Positions 1 through 7,568 of a stretch of DNA of 10,168 nucleotides are shown here, piece after piece (position 1 is the first letter of the stretch; the number at the start of each line of letters is the position of its first letter). Source of the stretch: a bacterium (GTDB taxonomy: Bacteria > Bdellovibrionota_C > UBA2361 > OMII01); the NCBI GenBank assembly GCA_017853915.1, contig JAFMIS010000061.1, positions 1 to 10,168 on the forward strand, given 5' to 3'. Under the pieces are notes generated by a model. That model was not told where the DNA came from. It saw only the letters and a program-made list of their open reading frames with translations, and made no database searches. The translations under genes and the position numbers were made by a program.

Positions 1-152
1 TGAATCACACCTCTTCGATTGTCACGAGCACGTCGGGCTGGCGCGATATACTCTATGCTACCGGCTCGAGCCGTTGCGGCGCGCGCCTAACAACTGCTTC
101 CCAACGGAGCGGCAGACTCCTGCGACCCCCACCACACGACTGAGTGCCGCAA
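1..152. repeat. Non-coding flank with palindromes and an inverted repeat
   Basis: No convincing gene lies here; it is the 3' flank of the minus-strand sugar transferase. It holds a perfect 12-base palindrome CGGCTCGAGCCG (62-73), a 10-base palindrome GGCGCGCGCC (78-87), and an 8-base inverted repeat, GTTGCGGC (73-80) with GCCGCAAC (146-153). The second arm of that repeat touches the stop codon of the sugar transferase. No T-run follows on the minus strand, so a classical Rho-independent terminator is not supported. Confidence 0.45.
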
Positions 153-884
153 CTATCGTGCTCCACTACCACTTAAGACAACAGCTATGGTCCGAAACGC
201 TATCCAACCATCCATTAGTAAACTTCGCTTTTTAATGTACAGGAGATCGAGAGCCACCTTTCGCCGATAACCCCTCACCCCATCCGGATATCCCTGAATC
301 ACCTGCGCGAGGCCTGTCAGGCCCGCCTTGACTCTCAGCCTACTGTAAAATCGCGGAATCTCCCGTTGCAACTCCTCAGCTATCTCAGGACGCTCCGGAC
401 GGGGCCCAATGAGGGACATGTCGCCGCGGAACACATTAATAAGCTGCGGAAGTTCATCGAGACGGGTCATTCGAATGAAGCGCCCGAAGGGGGTTATGCG
501 CGGATCGTGGCGTTGAGCTAGCACAGCACCGCTGCTGTCTTCAGCATCTGATACCATCGAGCGAAACTTCAATAGTTGAAAACGCCGTCCATCCTGAGTC
601 AGCCGTGTTTGGGAAAAGCAGACTGACCCCGGTGATGACACCTTAATACCGAGCGCAATCCCACACATAACTGGGGATAACATCACGAGCAAGGAAGCTG
701 AGCCGACTAGATCTAATGCACGTTTTACTCCCTCATACATCTGCCCCTCGTCGAGAACCAATGCTTTTCTGCTCTGCTCTCGCATCTCTTTCACCAGTAT
801 CTGTGATGACAAAGACGTCTCCTCAGATATCGTCTGACGATCCTCAATCTCGGTTCCGCGCGCCTCTTGCTTCAACACAATCAC
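153..884 (-). CDS. Undecaprenyl-phosphate sugar phosphotransferase (bacterial sugar transferase family)
   Basis: This enzyme transfers a sugar-1-phosphate from a nucleotide sugar to undecaprenyl phosphate at the inner-membrane face, the first step of repeat-unit assembly. The 243 residues show a non-conserved N-terminus of about 50 residues, then KRALDLVGS (54-62) leading into one hydrophobic segment (about 63-82). After it come the KFRSM motif (106-110) and the catalytic Asp-Glu pair (143-144) inside DELPQLINVFRGDMSLIGP. AGLTGLAQV (187-195) and the basic C-terminal DLLYIKKRS follow. Size and single membrane segment match the small monotopic class (PglC/WcaJ catalytic domain), with an N-terminal extension. 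Usual family members carry a Gly where this has LTQDG (95-99). The first frame start is GTG at 884. GTG at 878 has a better spaced AGAGGTGA upstream, so the protein may be two residues shorter. It is transcribed divergently from the neighbouring glycosyltransferase. The sugar used cannot be read from sequence. Confidence 0.95.
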   Translation of the reverse strand: MIVLKQEARGTEIEDRQTISEETSLSSQILVKEMREQSRKALVLDEGQMYEGVKRALDLVGSASLLVMLSPVMCGIALGIKVSSPGSVCFSQTRLTQDGRRFQLLKFRSMVSDAEDSSGAVLAQRHDPRITPFGRFIRMTRLDELPQLINVFRGDMSLIGPRPERPEIAEELQREIPRFYSRLRVKAGLTGLAQVIQGYPDGVRGYRRKVALDLLYIKKRSLLMDGWIAFRTIAVVLSGSGAR

Positions 885-994
885 TCACCTCTCACATTCG
901 TCCCATCCTGATGAGACTACGCGATAGCAGCGATCACATGCGCGAGTCCAAAGATGGAATACTCTACAGTTAATCAAAACGTGAGAGAGTCGTT
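885..994. promoter_or_regulatory. Divergent intergenic region between sugar transferase and glycosyltransferase
   Basis: These 110 bases separate two genes that point away from each other, so promoters for both should lie here or just inside the coding starts. The AGAGGTGA stretch next to 885-892 (minus strand) is a good ribosome binding site for the sugar transferase, and GAGAG ending about 7 bases before 995 serves the glycosyltransferase. I see no -35/-10 pair good enough to name. Confidence 0.5.
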
Positions 995-2260
995 ATGCGA
1001 GTAGTCATTCTATACAACACATCGTGGTATGTATTTTTATTGCGTCGAAATTTAATCTCCTCGCTCATCGAAGCGGGTCACACGGTCAGCGTTCTAGCGC
1101 CTCCGGACGCGTACACCGAGCGAGTGAAGAGACTCGGAGTCTCATACATTCCGCTATCACTCAACCCGACTGGCACTTCCCCGACACAGGAGATTGTCAC
1201 ACTGCTTCAGATATATCAGGCTCTGCGTGACGCTCAACCGGATGCTGTCTTATCCTATACGATAAAATGCAATCTCTACGCCGGACTGTGCCGCTCGCGC
1301 CTATCGTTTCGACATGTGGCGAACATCTCTGGCCTCGGGCAGGCTTTTGATTCTAGTTCATTTTCCACGCTTCTCATTCGTCAGTTGTACCGTCGCGCGC
1401 TCGCCAACACCGACACTGTCTTCTTTCAGAACCATGACGACTTCAATACGCTCATTGCCCAACGGATTGTCTCTGCCGCTCAGTCAAAGCTAATTCCTGG
1501 CTCAGGAGTTGATCTTGAGCGTTTTAGGCCATCACCACGACCTCCACGCTCTCAGAGATCTTTTCTCATGCTCGGTCGCTTACTCCCTAAAAAAGGATTC
1601 ACGACCTTCATCGAGGCCGCCCGGAGAGCCCGCGAAAAACATGGAAATAGGGTTGCTTTCTGGATACTGGGGGCTCCTGATTATGAGCGTCCGGATTCTA
1701 TGGATCTCCTCGAGCAGATAATCGCGAGTCATGCACAGGGCGTTATTCGCTATCTTCAATCAACTGATGATGTGCTCCCCTACATTCATGATTCGGATGT
1801 AGTGGTTCTCCCATCAACATATAATGAGGGGATTCCTCGCTCTCTCTTAGAGGCTTTGGCCTGTGGCAAGCCTATAATAACCACGAATTGGAAAGGTTGC
1901 CGCGAAACTGTCCAGCATGAACATAACGGTCTTCTCGTGATCCCAGACAATACTGAATCCTTGGTGCGGGCACTCTTCCAGCTCATTGAGTGCCCAACGG
2001 AGAAACTTGCGGCCATGGGACATCAGAGTCGTAGGCTCGCGGTGGAGCGATTTGATGAGCAGATAGTTATCGCTAGCTATCACCGCGCCATCGGTGATAC
2101 CGCGGAGGATCCACTTCGGGATCGGAACGAGCCTGCGCCCCTCACTTCCCCGATGGAACAGCGAGAGGAAGTGCCGGTACCGTCGCTCTCCTCAGTTGCA
2201 TCCCACGCATCGTCGTCATCGCAAACCTCGCCACTCGTGAGGGCACAAGGCCCCACATAA
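995..2260 (+). CDS. Glycosyltransferase family 4 (PglA/CapM-like)
   Basis: This is a GT-B retaining glycosyltransferase predicted to add a sugar from a nucleotide donor to the growing lipid-linked repeat unit in the cytoplasm. The N-terminal acceptor domain begins RVVILYNTSWY and contains SYTIKCNLYAGL (88-99) and ANISGLGQAF (109-118), which resembles the PglA/CapM group of N-acetylhexosaminyl transferases. The C-terminal donor domain has LGRLLPKKGF (193-202) and the E-x7-E motif in NEGIPRSLLEALACGKPI (Glu278, Glu286). The conserved fold ends near residue 366 (SYHRAI). The remaining 55 residues are Ser/Pro/Glu-rich and unlike the family. From residue 383 onward they are encoded antisense to the end of the flippase gene, so the tail looks like read-through into the neighbour. 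The ATG at 995 follows a GAGAG site. The donor sugar is not determinable. Confidence 0.94.
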   Translation: MRVVILYNTSWYVFLLRRNLISSLIEAGHTVSVLAPPDAYTERVKRLGVSYIPLSLNPTGTSPTQEIVTLLQIYQALRDAQPDAVLSYTIKCNLYAGLCRSRLSFRHVANISGLGQAFDSSSFSTLLIRQLYRRALANTDTVFFQNHDDFNTLIAQRIVSAAQSKLIPGSGVDLERFRPSPRPPRSQRSFLMLGRLLPKKGFTTFIEAARRAREKHGNRVAFWILGAPDYERPDSMDLLEQIIASHAQGVIRYLQSTDDVLPYIHDSDVVVLPSTYNEGIPRSLLEALACGKPIITTNWKGCRETVQHEHNGLLVIPDNTESLVRALFQLIECPTEKLAAMGHQSRRLAVERFDEQIVIASYHRAIGDTAEDPLRDRNEPAPLTSPMEQREEVPVPSLSSVASHASSSSQTSPLVRAQGPT

Positions 2261-3737
2261 ACAGCGTCCCGAGAAGACCAGCGAGCACTCCGCTCACTCC
2301 CGAGACGAGCAGCGTTACCACAGCGGGGGCTCCCACACTCGATGCCCACTCGCGCATAGCGTACCCAGCGATTCCACACCACACCGCAATATTCACCCCA
2401 GGCAGATGCGCCGCAACAAGCTCTCTCCATGACACGTGCGCTATCTCTTTGCTCACCAGAGTCATCGAACAATAGTTTAGCGCTATCGCTCCCACAACGC
2501 CGATCGCTACCCCATGCAGTCCGGCGAGCTTTGCACCACACCAGGCTCCACTCACCACGAGCAGAGTATATATCCCCTGCCGGAGAGCATAGTTATACAC
2601 AGCGCCCCGCGAGCGAACTACTGTGTCACTACACTTATAGGCGGTTCGAAAAAATACACCGAACGACAGAACCGATAGAACAGGAACAACGGGCTCCCAG
2701 CGATCGCCAAAACCAACAATAATGATCTCATGACCCAGCAGATACATCAGCACTCCGGCGGGCAAGGAGATCAAACCAATCGCCTCTAATGAAAAAAGGA
2801 ACTGGCTTCGCAACGTCTCGCTAGAATCCTGATTTCGGGCCATCGCCGGAAACATCACACGCTCAAATATCTGCCCCACGTACATCGCTGGTAACGTCAT
2901 CAGTTGATAGGCCCGCGTATACATGCCTAGCGCATCGACCCCTAATATCCGCCCGACCACGAAATTATCTCCCTGGAGAGAGAAAAAATTAAACAGCCTG
3001 CCGAGACTAAACCCGAGGCTCAGTCGAACCAAGTAACGGGCATGCCGAGCACTCCATACACCATAGTTCACTACCGGCTTGAACCAGCATAGCGCTCCCC
3101 AACGAATGACCTTGAGGCTGAGAGTGGCCAGTACGAGCGCCCATACCCCCAGCCCGAGGTACGCTAAACCGATGGCGACCACCCCCATCGACACGAAGTA
3201 CGCGATCGTCTCGGCGATCATAATCTCCCGAAATCGGAGTTCGCGCTGCAGGAGCGCGTCAGAGATGATGCTTAAAGCCTCGATAAAACACCCTAACGAC
3301 AAGACACGCAGAATCGCTTGTAGTTCTGGCTCTGAAAAAAATGAGGCCACGAGCTCAGAACCACTATAGATCGCCACCATCGAGAGAACTCCTGAACCAA
3401 CACCTAGAATCTGCGCTGTACGGAGGACGTCGCCATCAAGGTCTCGTCGCTGCACAAGAGCCGGCCCAACCCCCAGTTGCGCGACTCGCTCAAGAAACGT
3501 CGTGCACATCAGGGCATACCCGAGTAGCCCGAACTCCCTTGGTCCCAACAGTCTGGCAAGGATGAAGATAACCGCGACCTTCACGATCCCTTGAACGATC
3601 AGCGACAGATACGTCCATCGCACTCCCGACACAATTCCTCTCCTGATCGCCTCGTCGTCAGCCGCGACCCGCGAAGAATCATTCATATAGCCCACCCTGA
3701 AATCCGTGTAGAGTGCGTCGACACGGCGGCGATGCAT
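2142..3737 (-). CDS. Polysaccharide repeat-unit flippase (WzxC-like, MOP superfamily)
   Basis: This is an inner-membrane transporter that flips undecaprenyl-linked repeat units to the periplasmic side. It is about 531 residues long with repeated hydrophobic helices spread along the whole length. Family signatures near the N-terminus are GVRWTYLSL followed by ILARLLGPREFGLLGYA. Mid-protein come the polar stretch FFSLQGDNFVVGRILG and the run YTRAYQLMTLPAMY, both typical of the WzxC/polysaccharide synthesis group. Start choice: ATG 3737 has GAGGAA six bases upstream and is preferred. ATG 3686 has a weaker GGGTGGG. A TTG at 3767 is open but unsupported. The gene follows the beta-barrel stop by 35 bases, so the two are probably co-transcribed. 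Its last 39 codons overlap, tail to tail, the end of the glycosyltransferase gene on the other strand. Confidence 0.94.
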   Translation of the reverse strand: MHRRRVDALYTDFRVGYMNDSSRVAADDEAIRRGIVSGVRWTYLSLIVQGIVKVAVIFILARLLGPREFGLLGYALMCTTFLERVAQLGVGPALVQRRDLDGDVLRTAQILGVGSGVLSMVAIYSGSELVASFFSEPELQAILRVLSLGCFIEALSIISDALLQRELRFREIMIAETIAYFVSMGVVAIGLAYLGLGVWALVLATLSLKVIRWGALCWFKPVVNYGVWSARHARYLVRLSLGFSLGRLFNFFSLQGDNFVVGRILGVDALGMYTRAYQLMTLPAMYVGQIFERVMFPAMARNQDSSETLRSQFLFSLEAIGLISLPAGVLMYLLGHEIIIVGFGDRWEPVVPVLSVLSFGVFFRTAYKCSDTVVRSRGAVYNYALRQGIYTLLVVSGAWCGAKLAGLHGVAIGVVGAIALNYCSMTLVSKEIAHVSWRELVAAHLPGVNIAVWCGIAGYAMREWASSVGAPAVVTLLVSGVSGVLAGLLGTLFMWGLVPSRVARFAMTTMRGMQLRRATVPALPLAVPSGK

Positions 3738-3772
3738 ATGGGATTCCTCATGCTGAACTCGCACCAACAGCT

Positions 3773-4897
3773 CTAGCGAAAGGAGTACTGAAGAGAGGAC
3801 AGCACGAACTGATCATGCGAGGAAAAGCTATCGCGATAGGGATATACACCGTCAGAACTCATCAAGGCCCGGTATTCATTACGCCATACAAGTCCTGACA
3901 TGATGGTAGCATCAAGGTTAAGCGAAATTCCGAAAGTCTGAAAACCGCGCTGTGAGAGCGTCGTTACCATCACCTGATGAGGATCAGAGTAGTACTCCGT
4001 TCGAAGCCCCCATGAGAACGTCGGGTTTTGGGTAAACCCCACTGTCAGCGCCCATCCGTGCCACCATGCGCTTGTATCAGCCCTCCGCTCTTGAAATCCG
4101 AAGTCATACTCCCCGATAACTTTGACCCGTGTCGACACAGTGTACGAGATCGAGGGAGCGTTGAAGATCCTCATTCCGTGCTGATTCCCCACAAACGAGC
4201 TGTGAGCTAGCGTGACTCCGTTGGCGAATCGCCGCGTCCAACGGGTTCCCACCGCGGGATCCTCAACATTCGAGATATTCTGCCAACCTCGCACAATATA
4301 CAGCTCCCCGATGCTCATATCCGAAAAGACATACCGCGCTCGAACTCCTGATTCATAGTAGGGAGTATAGTCCGCTATCAATGAGCGACTTAGGGCGATA
4401 TTATCCCGTGATATCCACGACTCAGTGCCGATGTGCGACAGAAACACCCCCGCGTCGATGGAGAGTTTTCTATCTATCTTAATACCACCATACGCTTCCT
4501 GTACGTACCGCCACCAGAGATGGGACTCATGTGCGTAGTTCTCCACAACAGAGGAGCCGTACTGAAAAGCAACTCTTCCCCGATAGCCCTCAGAGTCAAG
4601 CGCCGCCTCGACAAATCCTAAATTGAGCGCACCCTCATCTGAATAGTACGGTTGGGTGGAATAGGCACGATACCGACTCGGCAAATGGTTAAAATCGCGC
4701 GCGACATAGCTATCAATAAAAGCGCCGTAGGTCAGATCATCCAGCGGCTCGGCGTCGCAGCGTCGTCCGCATACGATCACAAACACAACCATCCACACGC
4801 AGAGACGAACAGGGAGAGAACAAAGTGACGAAACGTGGATGGTGGGATGAGGACTCTTCACATGCCTCAATCTGCCCGCGCCGACAGAGCGCGTCAA
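3773..4897 (-). CDS. Outer-membrane beta-barrel protein, OmpL-like (beta-barrel porin-2 type)
   Basis: This is predicted to be an outer-membrane barrel; its cargo is unknown. A signal peptide is visible as a basic residue plus hydrophobic core RLCVWMVVFVIVCG (31-44), with likely cleavage after CDA (47-49). The mature part has alternating polar/aromatic strands. It carries the hallmarks I associate with OmpL-like porin-2 proteins: YGAFIDSYVARDFN (57-70), YVQEAYGG (131-138), SHIGTESWISRDN (154-166), YTPYYESGVR (177-186), GWQNISN (204-210) and EYYSDPHQV (301-309). It ends YSFR, an aromatic C-terminal strand as outer-membrane barrels have. Start uncertain: TTG 4897 sits directly after the upstream TGA, with no clear ribosome site. 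GTG 4861 gives a better sized signal peptide, with a GAGG only three bases away. Its position between a methyltransferase and the flippase suggests a role in polysaccharide export or surface attachment; this is inference. Confidence 0.86.
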   Translation of the reverse strand: MTRSVGAGRLRHVKSPHPTIHVSSLCSLPVRLCVWMVVFVIVCGRRCDAEPLDDLTYGAFIDSYVARDFNHLPSRYRAYSTQPYYSDEGALNLGFVEAALDSEGYRGRVAFQYGSSVVENYAHESHLWWRYVQEAYGGIKIDRKLSIDAGVFLSHIGTESWISRDNIALSRSLIADYTPYYESGVRARYVFSDMSIGELYIVRGWQNISNVEDPAVGTRWTRRFANGVTLAHSSFVGNQHGMRIFNAPSISYTVSTRVKVIGEYDFGFQERRADTSAWWHGWALTVGFTQNPTFSWGLRTEYYSDPHQVMVTTLSQRGFQTFGISLNLDATIMSGLVWRNEYRALMSSDGVYPYRDSFSSHDQFVLSSLQYSFR

Positions 4898-5758
4898 TCA
4901 TAAGCGACGACGGAACACCCCCAACATATCAAAGCCCGGTTCGACCGTACCTGTCGTAGCCCCACCCTGCATCATGGGGGAGATAGAGATCTCGAGATCA
5001 AAACCACATGAGTTCGCCACATGCTCCAAACGTTGCCTGTTAACTGATAATGGCAGATGGAGCATCTCATCCCCTGGACCCGCTGAAAGTAACGGGAAGA
5101 GACGCAACTCACGGTCAGTAACTCGCAACATCTCCGGTAGTTCTGCCCTCAGAAAAAGTTCCGTAGTGCTGTACTTGGGCACGGCATGGTGAGAGAAGAC
5201 AACTGAAAAGCATCGGTCCGGTGCTGGGGCACCCGATGGCATGAGAATCCTCTCAGCGCCACACTGGACCATGCGCTCATTAACCTGCTTTATTCCAAAA
5301 TTTAAACAATCCTCCCACTCGCGCGGCGCGACTGGATAACACCGAAATCCTGCGGGAAGTCGATTCAAATCCGTATATATCTCCTTGAATGGCTCCATTC
5401 CGCGCAGAATATTCGCGAGGAATATGTGTCGATTATTGTCGCAACGGAGATCAGTTGAATGAATCGGAATGGAGTGAAAGGTTGCCTGGAGCGCTACCGT
5501 TGAAAAGCTCGCTCCTACATCGAGCGCTGGCTTTCTAGATTCCAGATAGCGCTGCCCCAAAGTATCAAAATCCAATGCCAACGCGGGGAGAACCTCAAAC
5601 GCGCTACCTTTACCCATGAAACGCGCGGGCTGATCCCGACGCTCAGCAGCTGTAGGCTCAGACAACGAGGCAGAAGCCGACTTCGACACTTCCTTAGATT
5701 CTGCATGTGGGGGTTGCCCGAGGAGCGCCAAACGCTCCTGACGCATATGATGAATCAT
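4898..5758 (-). CDS. Class I SAM-dependent methyltransferase-like protein
   Basis: This is probably a Rossmann-fold methyltransferase, possibly acting on a sugar of the repeat unit; the substrate is unknown. The first 45 or so of 286 residues are Ala/Ser/Glu-rich and not conserved-looking. The core has ALDVGASFS (78-86) in the place of SAM motif I, STDLRC (101-106) as the acidic second strand, and CFSVVFSHHAVPKYS (183-197) as motif IV. ELRLFPLLSAGPGDEMLHLPLS (217-238) and the closing stretch GGATTGTVEPGFDMLGVF follow. The latter resembles small methyltransferases in which RxFPL is followed by a Gly-rich loop and ML(V/G)V. Motif I is degenerate against DxGxGxG: positions usually Gly are Ala and Ser. 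It may therefore bind SAM poorly or not at all. ATG 5758 is chosen; GGCGGTAACAAA upstream is only a weak ribosome site. It is the first gene of the three-gene minus-strand run, and its TGA is immediately followed by the possible TTG start of the barrel gene. Confidence 0.72.
   Translation of the reverse strand: MIHHMRQERLALLGQPPHAESKEVSKSASASLSEPTAAERRDQPARFMGKGSAFEVLPALALDFDTLGQRYLESRKPALDVGASFSTVALQATFHSIPIHSTDLRCDNNRHIFLANILRGMEPFKEIYTDLNRLPAGFRCYPVAPREWEDCLNFGIKQVNERMVQCGAERILMPSGAPAPDRCFSVVFSHHAVPKYSTTELFLRAELPEMLRVTDRELRLFPLLSAGPGDEMLHLPLSVNRQRLEHVANSCGFDLEISISPMMQGGATTGTVEPGFDMLGVFRRRL
5721..5739. repeat. Perfect 7-bp hairpin inside the methyltransferase 5' coding region
   Basis: AGGAGCG (5721-5727) and CGCTCCT (5733-5739) are exact inverted repeats around the loop CCAAA. 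It falls in codons 7-13 of the methyltransferase. On that gene's mRNA the 5' arm begins AGGAG, a ribosome-site-like sequence. Whether it affects translation is unknown. Confidence 0.6.
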
Positions 5759-6080
5759 TTTGTTACCGCCGTGCCCTTTATACCGTCACGGTTACTGCCA
5801 CATCGGTCGTTGAAAAACGATAGACAGTCCGTTACCTCGAACCTCTGCCGCGCACTATACGATATGCCGTGTATCGGAGCGAGTGTGCCCTACTACGCTC
5901 GACAATGCGCGCAATAACGCTATGGGCCTAAAACCTAATCATACAATGACCTTAGACCTTGGCGATCCTTGTAGTAGTGACCCACCGCGCTAACCACGCT
6001 CATCTCGGGAGTATCGCTCATTCGCTAGACTAGATGGGAAAAGTCGTAGCCTCTCCTCATTTTTTAACCCTACGTAGCAT
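5759..6080. promoter_or_regulatory. 322-base divergent intergenic region between methyltransferase and polymerase genes
   Basis: No gene is supported here; it should hold promoters for the three-gene minus-strand run and for the polymerase. On the minus strand TATAAA (5780-5775), about 17 bases before the ATG, is a possible -10 box, but no good -35 accompanies it; TATAGT at 5859-5854 is another. Small hairpins are TCGTT-GAAA-AACGA (5807-5820) and CGATA/TATCG (5860-5876). A GGCGGTA heptamer lies on the minus strand at 5764-5770. On the plus strand the polymerase ATG has no obvious ribosome site (TACGTAGCAT precedes it). Confidence 0.4.
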
Positions 6081-7568
6081 ATGAAAAATCCCCACCTTGG
6101 CCGCAGACTACGAGGTTTTGTAGTTACCGCTTATGCGACGCTGACACTCGTTCCGTTTCTCTGCGTCGCCGATCAGGCCCTGGCCTCACTGGGACTACTA
6201 CCAATCAATCCTACGCTCCTGTGCGTTCTTGTTCTTCTGCCATTGTGGGGGATCATCGTGGCTAAACATCTGCGCCAACGAACCCTCGCTCATATCGCGG
6301 ATCCATTCCGGGACAACGCCTACCCGCTCTTGGCATTCAGCATCCTTTCGATGGTGGCTCTCGCTCTCTCACTCCTCCCCTCGGCATATTGGGGCGAGGG
6401 CGGTAAATGGATCTTTATGATTCCGTACAGCCTCTTCATCGTAATCTCGAGCATGGCGGTAGGGGCACAGCCTGCCTTGGCGCTTCATCTCAATCGACTC
6501 ATGGCGCCAGCACTGGGTCTCCTGGTGTGGTCAATCTGGTACGACTTTAGCAATCCCGGAACGTTCGCCGAGATCACGAATCGAGCCGCGGGTTTTCCAG
6601 GCAACGCCAATTTCAGCGCGCTCGTGGGAGTGACGCTGTGCTGTGCCGCGCTCGACTTCGGACAATCGTCTCACAAACAAACCACTGGACTACGCAACAA
6701 AAAAGCCACGCGGCCTCTGTGGGGAGACATCCTTTTGCTGGCAACAGCGTTCATCATCGTGGCGCTGACGATGTCTCGAAGCGGCCTCATACATTTCACT
6801 GTCCTGTTTCTGACCTTCATTTACTTCCGACTCTTTCGCTCCTCAGCGTCGAACAGGCAACGCGCGATGACCATATCAGTCATTACGTGCGCTGCCGCGC
6901 TGATTGCCTTCACCGTACCACTGCTCGCGTCTTTTATCTCCCAACACGAGGAGAACAACCGGCTCGCTCGATTCTTGAGCAACAAACAGGTCGATGACGG
7001 GTCCGCCGGCACACGACTTAACGCGGTGATCGATTCTATTCGATTAATCGAGGAGTCTCCCGTGCTCGGTCACGGCACAGGTTACTCGCGTACCATGCTG
7101 GAGCTTCCCCACAATCTATACCTCCAACAGTGGGTGAATAATGGGATTGTGGGGCTACTTGCATACGTCTCTCTTCTGTTGACGCTCTTTCTAACCTTTC
7201 AGAAGCGGAACTGCAGAAATGGACAAGCGCTCATCCTTGTCGCGACAACAGCCAGCGCTTTCAGTCACAACGTACTTGACCAGCGTCCGTTTTTAATAGC
7301 TCTGGGGACGCTGCTGGCATCCTCTCAGGGAGCCCAGCAATACCTAGATAGCCGGATGTGGCGGCGTCAGCGTCAAAACGCCTCCATGCGCTCTCTCGAG
7401 CCGTTTCATCTTTCGATCTCGCGAGGGCGCCCTCAATCGCGGACGCGAGCTGCTCTTCGCTCCCGACCGGAACAAGTGTACCCCAACGCCCACCCTCCAA
7501 AATCTCCGCGGGCCCACTGCGGCAATCCGTCGAGACGATCGGCGTTCCGAACGCCAGAGCCTGAATGA
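6081..7568 (+). CDS. O-antigen polymerase / ligase family membrane protein (Wzy_C domain)
   Basis: This is an inner-membrane protein predicted to polymerise lipid-linked repeat units at the periplasmic face, or to ligate the polymer to an acceptor. It has about ten hydrophobic helices, from residue 13 to about 415. The Wzy_C/WaaL-type signature is clear: TMSRSGLIHF (230-239), the periplasmic loop GTRLNAVIDSIRLIEESPVL (310-329), GHGTGYS (330-336), and HNLYLQQWVNNGIVGLLAYV (344-363). Polymerase is favoured over ligase because a flippase and initiating transferase are nearby, but sequence alone does not settle it. Residues after about 425 are Arg/Pro/Ser-rich, soluble and unlike the family. They are read antisense to conserved codons of the convergent glycosyltransferase, a 308-base overlap. 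ATG 6081 lacks a good ribosome site, yet the first helix follows at the expected distance. Confidence 0.92.
   Translation: MKNPHLGRRLRGFVVTAYATLTLVPFLCVADQALASLGLLPINPTLLCVLVLLPLWGIIVAKHLRQRTLAHIADPFRDNAYPLLAFSILSMVALALSLLPSAYWGEGGKWIFMIPYSLFIVISSMAVGAQPALALHLNRLMAPALGLLVWSIWYDFSNPGTFAEITNRAAGFPGNANFSALVGVTLCCAALDFGQSSHKQTTGLRNKKATRPLWGDILLLATAFIIVALTMSRSGLIHFTVLFLTFIYFRLFRSSASNRQRAMTISVITCAAALIAFTVPLLASFISQHEENNRLARFLSNKQVDDGSAGTRLNAVIDSIRLIEESPVLGHGTGYSRTMLELPHNLYLQQWVNNGIVGLLAYVSLLLTLFLTFQKRNCRNGQALILVATTASAFSHNVLDQRPFLIALGTLLASSQGAQQYLDSRMWRRQRQNASMRSLEPFHLSISRGRPQSRTRAALRSRPEQVYPNAHPPKSPRAHCGNPSRRSAFRTPEPE

Noticed and set aside
2080..2541. 153-codon open frame on the minus strand
   Set aside because: It lies in a shifted frame of the flippase gene, is Arg/Cys/Ser-rich with no hydrophobic pattern or motif, and is a shadow of the real frame.
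5764..5770. GGCGGTA heptamer on the minus strand as an ops element
   Set aside because: The same heptamer occurs inside the polymerase coding region (6399-6405), and one or so copies are expected by chance in 10 kb. The rest of the ops consensus does not match.
5705..5917. 70-codon open frame crossing the divergent region
   Set aside because: It starts inside the methyltransferase on the other strand, has no ribosome site, and its peptide looks random.
6638..6997. 119-codon open frame on the plus strand
   Set aside because: It is an alternate frame within the polymerase gene, whose own frame shows membrane helices and family motifs.
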